From Flavipsychrobacter sp. (GTDB lineage: Bacteria > Bacteroidota > Bacteroidia > Chitinophagales > Chitinophagaceae), in contig JAJNBJ010000026.1 in the NCBI GenBank assembly GCA_021155965.1, positions 1-54,900 on the forward strand: a stretch of 54,900 nucleotides of DNA, given 5' to 3'. The notes below the pieces were generated by a model. The model did no database searches and had not been told where the DNA came from. It worked only from the letters and a program-made list of their open reading frames with translations. Shown piece after piece: positions 26,304 through 34,990 of the stretch (the first letter of the stretch is position 1; the number at the start of each line of letters is the position of its first letter). The position numbers and the translations under genes were made by a program.

Positions 26304-27635
26304 ATGGGTTATGTAAAAGACCTTTTTAAACAAAAGGCAGATGAACAGGGCAAGGAAATAAAAAGTATAATAGAAAAATACGGCAATAAAAAAATTGAGG
26401 ATGTTACGCTTGCCCAGGTTTACCAGGGTATGCGTGGTATTACCGGTTTGGTTACAGAAACATCGTTACTTGATTCAAATGAGGGTATCCGTTTCCGCGG
26501 ATTTTCAATACCTGAATTAAGAGAAAAATTACCTAAACATAATGATGGCAAGGAGCCAATGCCTGAGGGCCTTTTTTACCTCATGCTGATTGGTGAGTGC
26601 CCTACACCGGAAGACACTGATCATATATCTGCCACATGGATGCGCCGTTCGCATGTGCCAAACTATGTGTTCGACGTGATCGAGTCATTCCCCGTGTCTA
26701 CGCATCCAATGACGCAATTCACTGCGGCAATACTTGCGTTAGGTACAGAATCGAAATTTGCAAAAGCATATAACGAAGGTATCAGCAAGAAAGTATATTG
26801 GGATTACATCTATGAAGATACAATGACGCTTATCGCGCGTCTGCCACGCGTAGCTGCGTACATCTATCGCCGTAAATACAAAAATGGTGAGCATATACAA
26901 CCCGATGGCATGCAAGACTGGAGTGGCAACTTCGCGCACATGCTGGGTTACGACGATGAGGGTTTCAAAGAACTGATGCGCTTGTACATGACCATACATG
27001 CCGACCATGAAGGAGGCAACGTATCGGCACACGCTACACACCTTGTAGGTTCTGCACTGAGTGACCCTTATTTGTCATTCGCTGCGGGCATGACCGGCCT
27101 TGCAGGCCCTTTGCACGGCCTTGCAAACCAGGAAGTGATACGCTGGATAGAAGAGATGTGCCAGGAGTTGAATTCAGAAGCGCCAACTAAAGAACAGATT
27201 GCTGACTACATTCATAAAACACTGAAAGAAGGTAAAGTGGTGCCGGGTTATGGCCATGCTGTATTGCGTAAAACAGATCCAAGGTTTGTTGCACAAATGG
27301 AGTTTGCAAAACGCCACTGCCCTGATGACCCAACAGTAAAGACTGTTTGGAATATTTATGAAGTTGCGCCACCAATACTCGAAGGCACAGGCAAGATCAA
27401 AAACCCATGGCCTAACGTAGATGCCCATTCAGGGTCGTTGCTGAAGCATTACGGCTTAGTGGAAGAAGATTTCTATACTGTGCTGTTTGGTGTGTCTCGT
27501 GCATTGGGTGTATTGGCTAGCCTTTGCTGGGACCGTGCACTTGGTTTCCCTATCGAGCGTCCGAAGTCTATAACTACAGAGTGGGTGAAGAAATTCGTAG
27601 CCCAGGTGCCAAGCGAGAACGGAAAAGTAGCTTAA
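26304..27635 (+). CDS. gltA: Citrate synthase, mitochondrial-type
   Basis: 443 aa. It condenses oxaloacetate and acetyl-CoA to citrate, the entry step of the TCA cycle, in the cytoplasm. The catalytic triad is His271 (GPLHGLANQEV), His318 (GYGHAVLRKTDPR) and Asp373 (PNVDAHSG). HADHEGGNVSAHATHLVGSA is nearly the mitochondrial sequence, and the protein lacks the N-terminal NADH-binding region of the enterobacterial type II enzyme, so it belongs to the eukaryote-like type I group. A terminator at 27687-27717 ends the transcript. The symbol follows bacterial usage. Confidence 0.95.
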   Translation: MGYVKDLFKQKADEQGKEIKSIIEKYGNKKIEDVTLAQVYQGMRGITGLVTETSLLDSNEGIRFRGFSIPELREKLPKHNDGKEPMPEGLFYLMLIGECPTPEDTDHISATWMRRSHVPNYVFDVIESFPVSTHPMTQFTAAILALGTESKFAKAYNEGISKKVYWDYIYEDTMTLIARLPRVAAYIYRRKYKNGEHIQPDGMQDWSGNFAHMLGYDDEGFKELMRLYMTIHADHEGGNVSAHATHLVGSALSDPYLSFAAGMTGLAGPLHGLANQEVIRWIEEMCQELNSEAPTKEQIADYIHKTLKEGKVVPGYGHAVLRKTDPRFVAQMEFAKRHCPDDPTVKTVWNIYEVAPPILEGTGKIKNPWPNVDAHSGSLLKHYGLVEEDFYTVLFGVSRALGVLASLCWDRALGFPIERPKSITTEWVKKFVAQVPSENGKVA

Positions 27636-27686
27636 TGACTCAATGGCTTAATTGCTCAATGAGTTGTAAAGAACATAAAAAATAAT

Positions 27687-27717
27687 AAAAGCATGCAGGT
27701 AAAACTGCTTGCTTTTT
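27687..27717 (+). terminator. Rho-independent terminator after gltA
   Basis: AAAAGCATGCAG pairs with CTGCTTGCTTTT (one mismatch) around GTAAAA. The T-run is within and after the 3' arm. Confidence 0.8.
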
Positions 27718-27759
27718 AGTTTAAGACAAATAACACACTAATACTTCAAAATAAAAGTC

Positions 27760-28734
27760 ATGAACAAAGGTCCTGTTTCTCAATTCATACAACACCATTA
27801 CAGGCATTTTAATGCAGCAGCGCTGGTAGATGCAGCAAAAGGGTATGAAACACATTTGCTTGAAGGAGGCAAGATGCTGGTGTCGCTGGCAGGTGCTATG
27901 AGCACTGCTGAACTGGGTATCTCATTCGCTGAGATGATACGTGCAGGCAAGGTAGATATTATTAGTTGTACAGGTGCTAACCTGGAAGAAGATATTATGA
28001 ACCTGGTGGCACACACTCATTACAAGCGTGTCCCTAATTACCGTGACCTGACACCAAAAGAAGAATTCGAATTGCTGGAGCAGGGTTACAACCGTGTTAC
28101 GGATACTTGCATTCCAGAAGAGGAAGCTTTCCGCAGGATACAGCGCCATATATACAAGTTATGGAAGGATGCAGAGGATAAGGGAGAACGTTACTTCCCG
28201 CACGAGTATATGTATAAACTGCTCTTGAGCGAGGTGATGAAACCTGATTATGAAATAGACACCAAGCATAGCTGGATGATAGCTGCTGCTGAAAAGAACA
28301 TTCCGATCATTGTACCGGGATGGGAGGACAGTACTATGGGCAACATCTTTGCCTCATACTGTGTGAAGGGTGAACTGAAACCATCTACAATGAAAAGCGG
28401 CATTGAGTACATGGTGTGGCTCACAGATTGGTACCGTAAAAATTCTTCGGGTAAAGGCGTAGGCTTCTTCCAGATAGGTGGTGGTATTGCAGGCGATTTC
28501 CCTATATGTGTTGTGCCCATGATGTACCAGGACCTGGAGTGGCATGATGTGCCCTTCTGGAGCTACTTCTGCCAGATAAGCGACAGCACTACTTCCTATG
28601 GTTCATACAGCGGCGCCGTACCAAACGAAAAAATAACCTGGGGCAAGCTGGATATTGATACGCCAAAATTCATTGTTGAGAGCGATGCCACTATCGTGGC
28701 GCCGTTGATATTTGCGTATTTATTAGGGTGGTAG
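27760..28734 (+). CDS. Deoxyhypusine-synthase family protein
   Basis: 324 aa, the whole family length. MLVSLAGAMSTAELGISF, ISCTGANLEED, IPIIVPGWEDSTMGN, FQIGGGIAGDFPICVVPMM and SYSGAVPNEKITWGKL are all recognisable NAD/spermidine-site blocks. K296 in TWGK aligns with the imine-forming Lys of human deoxyhypusine synthase (K329). In eukaryotes and archaea the enzyme transfers aminobutyl from spermidine to eIF5A. Some bacterial homologues instead make homospermidine from polyamines. No eIF5A-like gene is visible here, so polyamine metabolism is the more cautious call. It follows gltA but is separated from it by a terminator; another terminator closes it. Confidence 0.88.
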   Translation: MNKGPVSQFIQHHYRHFNAAALVDAAKGYETHLLEGGKMLVSLAGAMSTAELGISFAEMIRAGKVDIISCTGANLEEDIMNLVAHTHYKRVPNYRDLTPKEEFELLEQGYNRVTDTCIPEEEAFRRIQRHIYKLWKDAEDKGERYFPHEYMYKLLLSEVMKPDYEIDTKHSWMIAAAEKNIPIIVPGWEDSTMGNIFASYCVKGELKPSTMKSGIEYMVWLTDWYRKNSSGKGVGFFQIGGGIAGDFPICVVPMMYQDLEWHDVPFWSYFCQISDSTTSYGSYSGAVPNEKITWGKLDIDTPKFIVESDATIVAPLIFAYLLGW

Positions 28735-28760
28735 AATTAGAAATAGTTCATGTGATTGAT

Positions 28761-28790
28761 AAAGGCGGCAAGAAATTCGCCTTTGCTTTT
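28761..28790 (+). terminator. Rho-independent terminator
   Basis: AAAGGCG / CGCCTTT stem (28761-28767, 28778-28784) followed by GCTTTTTAA. It ends the deoxyhypusine-synthase-family gene. Confidence 0.75.
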
Positions 28791-28986
28791 TAATACCAGT
28801 TGAACATTGAAACTACGCCACTGGTCAGTAGCCCCGTCCTTTACCTCGCATTGCCTTTTTACACACTCTCTCCACCAGTCACCCTCTCCACCTGTGGAGA
28901 GGACCGGGGTGAGGTAAATACTCACGTCCTTTAGGCCGGGGTGGAATTAAATAACACAGGTGGCTTTAGCCGAAAAGTAAAGTGAG

Positions 28987-29141
28987 TGTAATACCTTTTC
29001 GACATCTAATTTATGCATGAACGTCATTGCTCCATAGGAGCAACAGCTTTGTAGCAAGTCCAATTAACAACAGTATCGCACGCCGTAGGTGTGCAACTAT
29101 TCGCGACGATTAACAAATTTAGATGTCGAAACGGTATAACA
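28987..29141. mobile_element. MITE-like inverted-repeat element
   Basis: Both ends carry the same ~26-nt sequence in inverted orientation: TGTAATACC then TTTCGACATCTAATTT at the left (28987-29012), and its near-complement at the right (29115-29141). The ~100 bp between holds small hairpins (TTGCTCC-ata-GGAGCAA, 29027-29043) and an AGCTTTGTAGC segment also found near 54211. No open frame and no obvious target-site duplication. A non-autonomous transposon or a large structured repeat are both possible. Confidence 0.5.
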
Positions 29142-29619
29142 CATGCTTCCGGCAACACCCTCCCTGCATGTAAACGTTTCTGCAATTTACCGCAAAAAAC
29201 AGTTCATCGCTTCAGCACCTTTTGTCAGAAAATTTTTTCAATACAAAGTAAAATCACAAACCGCCGGAACCCGCGCCGGTCGCGGCAACTATTTTCCATG
29301 ACGGTACAACCGTCATGGATCTTTTATTTTGCCAACATTGCCGCATGTACGAACTTTACCTGCTTAGCCCGCCGTAGCTTTTTTAAAAGCCGTAGTTTCA
29401 TACGAAGATTAGAGCGAAGGAGGGATACCCCCTAAAATATCACTGCCCGACTACTGATAGGCGGGGGGTAAGTTCTTTGAAATATTGTATCGCCAACTTC
29501 TGCCGGCTCGGCGGTTGCCACTCTTTGTGCCCTCATCCTGGGTTAGTTATTTGCTCCAAAAGAACTTCCCCTAACCTATGCCAATTGGACATTAATAACA
29601 GGCATACGCAAAACATAAA

Positions 29620-29648
29620 CCTTTGTGTCTTAGCGCCTCTGCGGTTAA
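29620..29648. repeat. CTTTG-type dispersed repeat
   Basis: CCTTTGTGTCTTAGCGCC followed by TCTGCGGTTAAA. It aligns base for base with 54642-54670 at roughly 80 to 85 per cent identity. Similar CTTTGCGTCT..GCGCCT strings recur widely in bacterial intergenic DNA. Confidence 0.6.
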
Positions 29649-29665
29649 ATTTTTACGCGACATAC

Positions 29666-29771
29666 GTAAAGCAATTTCAGGACGAGGCACACCTTTCAGG
29701 ACTAACAACAACACCTGTAAAGTAAAAACAGGATTATCTCACAAAGTGTAAAGCAATTTCAGGACGAGGCA
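29666..29771. repeat. 24-nt direct repeat pair
   Basis: GTAAAGCAATTTCAGGACGA plus GGCA occurs identically at 29666-29689 and 29748-29771, 82 bp apart. Between them lies ACCTGT AAAGTAAAA ACAGG, a small hairpin. Confidence 0.85.
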
Positions 29772-29804
29772 TTATACCTAAACACAGTATATTTATACCT
29801 TTTC

Positions 29805-29822
29805 AGGGTATAATTATACCCT
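29805..29822. repeat. 18-nt palindrome in AT-rich repeats
   Basis: AGGGTATAATTATACCCT is a perfect palindrome. It is flanked by further TATACCTTTT/TATACCCCTT units up to 29850. Confidence 0.8.
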
Positions 29823-30023
29823 TTTATACCCCTTTATACCTGAAAATAAAATACATAATATAAGCCCATAGCGTATTTCAGCCACATATAAAAAATAAAA
29901 TATCACAAAACAGGCTTATTCCGAAATTATACCCTGGTTAGGCTTTAGAACAAGTCTTTTTGCGCCGAGACGATTTAGCTACTCAGCCGCATATTAGCAA
30001 ACAAGCAAAGTCCTTTAGGGATT

Positions 30024-31418
30024 TTACTCCGCCTTCATCAGCATCATCTCCTTTATATCCGCCATTATGCGTTTGGCAATATTGTTAGCAGTGGTTTCAG
30101 AGCCGCTTTCGGAATAGATGCGGATAATAGGTTCTGTATTAGATGTGCGTAGATGAACCCAATCGTTGTCAAAATCAATGCGCAAACCATCTTCGGTGTT
30201 GATAGGCTGCTTTTTGTACTTTTTCTTTATTTCGTTGAAGATATTCTTCACGTTTACTTCCTCACTCAGTTCAATTTTATTCTTAGAAATAAAATAGCTG
30301 GGGTATGTACTGCGAAGGGCTTTAGCGGTTTTACCCGATTTAGCCAAATGGGTGAGAAACAGTGCGATGCCTATCATCGCATCCCTGCCATAGTGCAATT
30401 CCGGCACTATTACACCGCCGTTGCCTTCACCGCCAATTACTGCGTTCACTTCCTTCATCTTCTTCACCACATTCACCTCGCCAACAGCGCTGGGGAAGTA
30501 CTCACCGCCATGCTTTTCAGTAACATCGCGCAACGCACGGGTAGAGGAGAGGTTAGATACCGTATTGCCTTTTTTGTGGCCAAGCACATAATCGGCAATT
30601 GCCACCAGTGTATACTCTTCGCCAAACAGGCTGCCATCCTCGCAAACAAAGCAAAGCCTGTCCACATCCGGGTCTACTGCTATACCAAGCGAAGCGTTAT
30701 TCTTTTTCACCACAGAGCAAAGTTCCCTCAGGTTTTCCGGCAATGGCTCAGGATTATGTGCAAAATGACCTGTTACTTCCTCATTCATCACCGTTACATC
30801 ACTTACACCTAATGCATTTAACAATGGAGGTACGGAAATTGCCCCGGTAGAGTTCACTGCATCAACCACTACCTTGAATTTCATCTTCTTAATAGCCGCA
30901 ATATCAACCAATGGATGGGTAAGTATCGCATCTATATGCTTCTGGATATAAGTATCGTTTTTTGTCAACGAGCCTATTTTGTTGATCTCGGCATATACGG
31001 GCTCAGTATTTTCAGCATAATCCAGTATCCACTGGCCTTCTGCAGCATTCAGAAATTCACCATCCTTATTCAATAGTTTCAGTGCATTCCACTCTTTGGG
31101 GTTATGACTGGCAGTGAGGATGATGCCGCCACCTGCATTTTCCATTTTCACTGCCATTTCAACGGTTGGTGTGGTGCTGTGCCCCAGGTCTATCACCTGG
31201 CAGCCCATTCCCTGCAACGTAGCAGCAACAAGGTCTCTTACAAGTCCGCCGGATATACGGCCATCGCGGCCAATAATTATCTTTTTGTTGCTGCCTTGTT
31301 TAGCAACCCATGCCCCGTATGCAGTGGTGAACTTTACGATGTCTATTGGTGTAAGGCTTTTTCCTGGTGTTCCGCCAATTGTTCCCCTGATCCCTGAAAT
31401 TGATTTGATAAGCGCCAT
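30024..31418 (-). CDS. glmM: Phosphoglucosamine mutase
   Basis: 464 aa. It interconverts glucosamine-6-phosphate and glucosamine-1-phosphate on the way to UDP-GlcNAc for peptidoglycan and LPS. Active-site phosphoserine S104 lies in TASHNPKEWN, the Mg site is D249/D251/D253 in DPDVDRL, the sugar loop is GGEGNGGV, and the phosphate site is RTSNTEPIIRIY near the C-terminus. Length is typical for the Bacteroidota version. A phosphomannomutase/phosphoglucomutase role is possible since the family overlaps, but the loops favour GlmM. It is divergent from the glycosyltransferase operon; TACCTTCG at 31433-31440 (minus) is a near -7 box. Confidence 0.85.
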   Translation of the reverse strand: MALIKSISGIRGTIGGTPGKSLTPIDIVKFTTAYGAWVAKQGSNKKIIIGRDGRISGGLVRDLVAATLQGMGCQVIDLGHSTTPTVEMAVKMENAGGGIILTASHNPKEWNALKLLNKDGEFLNAAEGQWILDYAENTEPVYAEINKIGSLTKNDTYIQKHIDAILTHPLVDIAAIKKMKFKVVVDAVNSTGAISVPPLLNALGVSDVTVMNEEVTGHFAHNPEPLPENLRELCSVVKKNNASLGIAVDPDVDRLCFVCEDGSLFGEEYTLVAIADYVLGHKKGNTVSNLSSTRALRDVTEKHGGEYFPSAVGEVNVVKKMKEVNAVIGGEGNGGVIVPELHYGRDAMIGIALFLTHLAKSGKTAKALRSTYPSYFISKNKIELSEEVNVKNIFNEIKKKYKKQPINTEDGLRIDFDNDWVHLRTSNTEPIIRIYSESGSETTANNIAKRIMADIKEMMLMKAE

Positions 31419-31615
31419 ATACTGTTCTCGTGCGAAGGTAAGTTATTCGTTTTCTCAGCGAAACTAAAAAAAGTAGGCTAATTATTGATGAAAAAACAAC
31501 AATAGGTAGATTAAATATTTTCTATAATAAAAATAGTGCCAGAATATGGTATAAAACCGTTTACGCTTTGCGGAGCGATATTATCTATGGTTTTTTCTTG
31601 TGTATATTTGTCTTC

Positions 31616-32611
31616 ATGCCGTCAGAAAAGCCATTGTCCATAACTTACTACTATAGGGAACCACGGCCTACCGGACAATCAATAGAAGGTATTTTTAAAT
31701 TAGTAAAAAACTGTTTACAGGATAAGGCGGATATAAAAGAGTTTTATTGCACACCCGGATCACGGTTAAAGAATATCCGTAACGCAGGCAAGTTTGCGTG
31801 TGAGGTCAGCCATATAACCGGCGATGTGAATTTCCTGGCACTTGGTCTTAGGGGGAAAAAGGTGGTACTCACCATACACGACTTTGGATTTTATGAGAAC
31901 CCGGTCCATTCAAAGATGGTAAAATCCATATACAGGTTATTCTGGTTTTACCTGCCATTGAAGTATGTGGATATTGTTACAGTAGTTTCGGAGTTTACTA
32001 AACAGAAATTGATACAGTATTTTAACTTCCCCGTTGACCGGATAAGAGTTATTCATGACCCGGTTAAACCCATCTTTACTTACACTAAGAAAGAAGTAAT
32101 AAATGATCCGCCCAGGGTATTAATGATAGGCACGGGCAAGCATAAAAACCTCAACAATCTTATTGAGGCAGTGAAAGGCACTGATTATCATATAGATATA
32201 ATAGGCTGGCCGGCACAGGATGAATTGGATAAACTCAATAAATACGGTATTCAGCATATAGTTTACAATAAGCTAACCGAAGAAGAAGTATATCAACGAT
32301 ACGTCAATTGTGATGTAATGTTCAATGCCTCATATTATGAAGGTTTTGGAATGCCTGTTATAGAAGCACAGGCAGTAGGGCGACCAGTGATAACAAGTAA
32401 TTTGGGCGCGATGAAAGAAGTAGGCGAGGGTTCGGCAATATTGGTTGACCCGGCAAAACCGGATGAAATACGTGCTGTATTGCTTTCTTTAAAAGCGCCT
32501 CGGTTTTACGGCGAAGTAGTTGCAAAAGGGAGAGAGAACGCAGCTAAATATGATCACAGGAAAATAGCAGAACAATATCTGCAGGTTTATAAAGAACTGG
32601 CAGCCAAATAA
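31616..32611 (+). CDS. Glycosyltransferase, GT-B (GT4-like)
   Basis: 331 aa from the ATG at 31616; the in-frame TTG at 31568 would put the -7-like TATATTTG (31603-31610) inside the gene. It begins ITYYYREPRPTGQSIEGIF, an acceptor-domain N-terminus. The C-terminal half carries the GT4 donor-site signature: YYEGFGMPVIEAQAVGRPVI with the E-x7-E pair, then LVDPAKPDEI. It transfers a sugar from a nucleotide-sugar donor to a glycan or lipid in the cytoplasm. First of three glycosyltransferases; the next starts 1 nt after its stop, so translation is probably coupled. Confidence 0.88.
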   Translation: MPSEKPLSITYYYREPRPTGQSIEGIFKLVKNCLQDKADIKEFYCTPGSRLKNIRNAGKFACEVSHITGDVNFLALGLRGKKVVLTIHDFGFYENPVHSKMVKSIYRLFWFYLPLKYVDIVTVVSEFTKQKLIQYFNFPVDRIRVIHDPVKPIFTYTKKEVINDPPRVLMIGTGKHKNLNNLIEAVKGTDYHIDIIGWPAQDELDKLNKYGIQHIVYNKLTEEEVYQRYVNCDVMFNASYYEGFGMPVIEAQAVGRPVITSNLGAMKEVGEGSAILVDPAKPDEIRAVLLSLKAPRFYGEVVAKGRENAAKYDHRKIAEQYLQVYKELAAK

Positions 32612-32612
32612 T

Positions 32613-33716
32613 ATGAATTTCGTTTTCTGGCAAAATATTATAAGTATACACCAAAAAGCCTTCCTCGAAGCACTTGTGAAGCAACCTGGTGTAGGGAATG
32701 TAATGCTTGTAGTAGAGCATGAACTCACTCCTGTGCGCAAAAGTATGGGCTGGGATACGCCTGAGATACAAGGAGTTGAGGTTGTGTTGTCGCCGTCAGA
32801 AAACAGCATAAAGGAAATTGTAAGGGCAAATAAGGATGCCGTACATGTTATGGGAGGCATCCGCATAGGGCGAATGATAACCGTAGCATTCGATACCTGT
32901 GTGCAAACCAAATGCCGGATAGGTATAATGACAGAACCTTACGATGATGCAGGCTGGAAAGGCAAGCTGCGAAAAGCTAAATACAGCCTTTACAGGATGA
33001 AGTACTTTAAACACATAGGTTTTGTATTGGCAATAGGCAGGCAAGGCGTTGCGCAGTATACGGAACTCGGCTTCGACTCAAAGAGGTTATTCGCGTGGGC
33101 TTATTTTATTACTTTGGAGCAACCTTTAGCAACTGCTCCGCCAAGCAAAGATATCAGAATAATATATGCTGGCAGGCTGGAAGAGGCAAAAGGTATTTAC
33201 CGGTTCGCCAGGGAGCTGTTTGCAACTGGGGCAAGGAACTGCACACTGGACATTTACGGAGAAGGTAGCGATGAAGAAAAGATAAAACAACTGGTTGCTG
33301 AATATGGGTTGACTGAAAAGGTTTCATTTACCCGGTACATAAAATATGCAGAGCTCCTTGAAAGGTACAGGCATTATGATTGGGTAGTGTTGCCCAGTAC
33401 CCAAAAAGATGGCTGGGGGGTGGTCGTTAGTGAGGGATTACTGAATGGCCTTAAAGCCATTTGCAGCAGGAAGTGCGGGGTGAGCTGGGCAATAAAAGAA
33501 GGGTGGAATGGTGTTACTTTTGACTGGCAGCAAGAAGGTAGCTGTAGAAATGCTATAAACAAGATGCTGACAGGGGAAGACTTTGCAACACAAAACGAAA
33601 TAAGTGGGTGGGCACAGTGCAATATTAGCGGCGATGCCGGAGCGGAATATTTTATGAAGATAGTTGGTTCAGTGTATAATGGTAATGCAAAACCCGGCAT
33701 ACCCTGGGAAGTGTAA
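32613..33716 (+). CDS. Glycosyltransferase, GT-B (GT4-like)
   Basis: 367 aa. The N-terminal half starts MNFVFWQNIISIHQKAFLEAL. The donor domain runs from ~180: IIYAGRLEEAKGIYRFA, LDIYGEGSDEEKIKQLV, YDWVVLPSTQKDGWGVVVSE and GLKAICSRKCG. The usual EGFGxxxxE is replaced by DGWGVVVSE, which keeps the spacing and final Glu. Middle gene of the three-gene unit, probably for a surface polysaccharide. Acceptor unknown. Confidence 0.85.
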   Translation: MNFVFWQNIISIHQKAFLEALVKQPGVGNVMLVVEHELTPVRKSMGWDTPEIQGVEVVLSPSENSIKEIVRANKDAVHVMGGIRIGRMITVAFDTCVQTKCRIGIMTEPYDDAGWKGKLRKAKYSLYRMKYFKHIGFVLAIGRQGVAQYTELGFDSKRLFAWAYFITLEQPLATAPPSKDIRIIYAGRLEEAKGIYRFARELFATGARNCTLDIYGEGSDEEKIKQLVAEYGLTEKVSFTRYIKYAELLERYRHYDWVVLPSTQKDGWGVVVSEGLLNGLKAICSRKCGVSWAIKEGWNGVTFDWQQEGSCRNAINKMLTGEDFATQNEISGWAQCNISGDAGAEYFMKIVGSVYNGNAKPGIPWEV

Positions 33717-33773
33717 TTTTTTTTGCTTTCTGCTTTTTACTTTTTACTTTTTACTTTTGACTTTCTTCTGAGT

Positions 33774-34781
33774 ATGGTATTGATAGACGCTTTATTTATT
33801 AATAAGGGTGGGGGGGCGGTGCTCCTTCAATATCTTATTGAGCGTATCCTCGCCCGTCCTGAAAAAGACAATTTCTTTTTTCTGCTCGATCCCAGGTTTG
33901 AAAAGCCTGATATTCTGGATAAGAACTATGTAGTGATCAATAACAGTATTAATGACCGCATAAAATTCTACAAGCTCAATAAAAACAATTACAGTAAAGT
34001 GTTCTGTTTTGCCAATACGCCACCGCCAGTTAAGTTAAAAGTGCCTGCATACACCTATTTTCATAATCAAAAGTTGCTTGAGGCACCTAAGCATAAGTTT
34101 GAGAAAAAGTACTTCTTCCTTTACCTGAAATACCTGGCGATAAAACTCTATAACCGAAACACTGATTACTACATTGTGCAAACGCCGCATATGGTGCATG
34201 CACTTACTAAGCTGGGATTAAAGAATAAAATGCACTGTCTTACCATACCTTTTTACGACGACCGCAAGTACCTTACAGGCCATGTACAGTTCAGCCAGCG
34301 GGTAAAAGATGAGTTTGTTTTTATTAGTAATCCATCACCACAAAAGAATTATCCGGTATTACTGGATGCGTGGGAATACCTGCTGGAAAATGGGTATACT
34401 CCCAAACTTCATGTAACTATTGATGATACTGCGCCGCAGTTGCTGGTAAGGATGGAAGATCTTGTAAATAAGGGCGCACGTATATCCAACCATGTTTACC
34501 TTGATCCAAGAGAGCTGTACTTTAATTGTCCTTTCCTTATATTTCCTTCTGTTACAGAGAGTTTTGGTTTACCTCTTATAGAAGCAGTGGACAGTGGTAT
34601 GAAGGTGATCGCATCAGACCTTGATTATGTGCATGATGTAATAGTGCCGAGCCTTACATTTGATCCTCATGATAGAATTTCTATTGCCAACGCGGTTATA
34701 CAGGCATTAGAGAAGGATCTGCCATTCCCCAGGATTGTTACCTCAAATGAAGTTGAACGCTTGATCAGCCTGCTTGTTTAA
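33774..34781 (+). CDS. Glycosyltransferase, GT-B (GT4-like)
   Basis: 335 aa from the ATG at 33774 (MVLIDALFINKGGGAVLL). The frame is open to 33723, but that part is translated TTTTTAC repeats and is not conserved-looking. The donor-site block is FPSVTESFGLPLIEAVDSGM, followed by VIASDLDYVHDV. The glycine-rich KGGGAVLL near the N-terminus is typical of the GT-B acceptor lobe. Last of the three glycosyltransferases. The 57-nt spacer before it contains about four TTTTTAC heptads and a TACTTTTG, so it may also have its own promoter. Confidence 0.85.
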   Translation: MVLIDALFINKGGGAVLLQYLIERILARPEKDNFFFLLDPRFEKPDILDKNYVVINNSINDRIKFYKLNKNNYSKVFCFANTPPPVKLKVPAYTYFHNQKLLEAPKHKFEKKYFFLYLKYLAIKLYNRNTDYYIVQTPHMVHALTKLGLKNKMHCLTIPFYDDRKYLTGHVQFSQRVKDEFVFISNPSPQKNYPVLLDAWEYLLENGYTPKLHVTIDDTAPQLLVRMEDLVNKGARISNHVYLDPRELYFNCPFLIFPSVTESFGLPLIEAVDSGMKVIASDLDYVHDVIVPSLTFDPHDRISIANAVIQALEKDLPFPRIVTSNEVERLISLLV

Positions 34782-34882
34782 TCTTCTGCGGAATCACCCG
34801 TGAATACTTTCCACAGAAAGAAGGCAATAATGCCAAGTAATATGATGCCTATCCAACTTGCAGTAGAAATAAGGAATAACAT
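34778..34882 (-). CDS. 34-residue single-helix membrane peptide, candidate
   Basis: A short frame: ATG at 34882-34880, stop at 34780-34778 overlapping the stop of the glycosyltransferase gene on the other strand. It starts MLFLISTASWIGIIL, has one hydrophobic helix (about residues 9-24, ending FFLWK) and an acidic tail (GDSAED). The layout, with a short outside end, a single helix, a basic residue and an acidic tail, is typical of real small membrane proteins rather than random translation. No clear ribosome-binding site or promoter, and no family recognised. Confidence 0.4.
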   Translation of the reverse strand: MLFLISTASWIGIILLGIIAFFLWKVFTGDSAED

Positions 34883-34990
34883 ATTGTACGATTTGAGTAC
34901 AAGATATTAAACAGAATGAGGATTTTATAGTATTTTTCTGGTATTATGATCCGGGAAGCGCTTTTTTTATACATTGCAAGCCCCAAACTT

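Larger units (their letters stand above)
28791..30023. other. Gene-free, repeat-rich stretch
   Basis: No convincing coding sequence on either strand. It contains the inverted-repeat element 28987-29141, a hairpin TCCATGACGGT-aca-ACCGTCATGGA (29295-29319), the CTTTG/GCG repeat (29620-29648), a 24-nt direct repeat (29666-29689 and 29748-29771) and the AT-rich palindrome 29805-29822. It looks like a landing zone for small non-coding repeats between the converging gene for the deoxyhypusine-synthase-family protein and glmM. Confidence 0.7.

Noticed and set aside
29091-29725. Two frames of 114 and 82 codons in the 29 kb gap
   Set aside because: They run through inverted repeats and the CTTTG-type repeat, with Cys/Arg-rich unnatural composition.
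33734-33759. TTTTTAC heptad repeats as a regulatory array
   Set aside because: About four heptads in a short T-rich spacer; low complexity is enough to explain it, and evidence of function is lacking.
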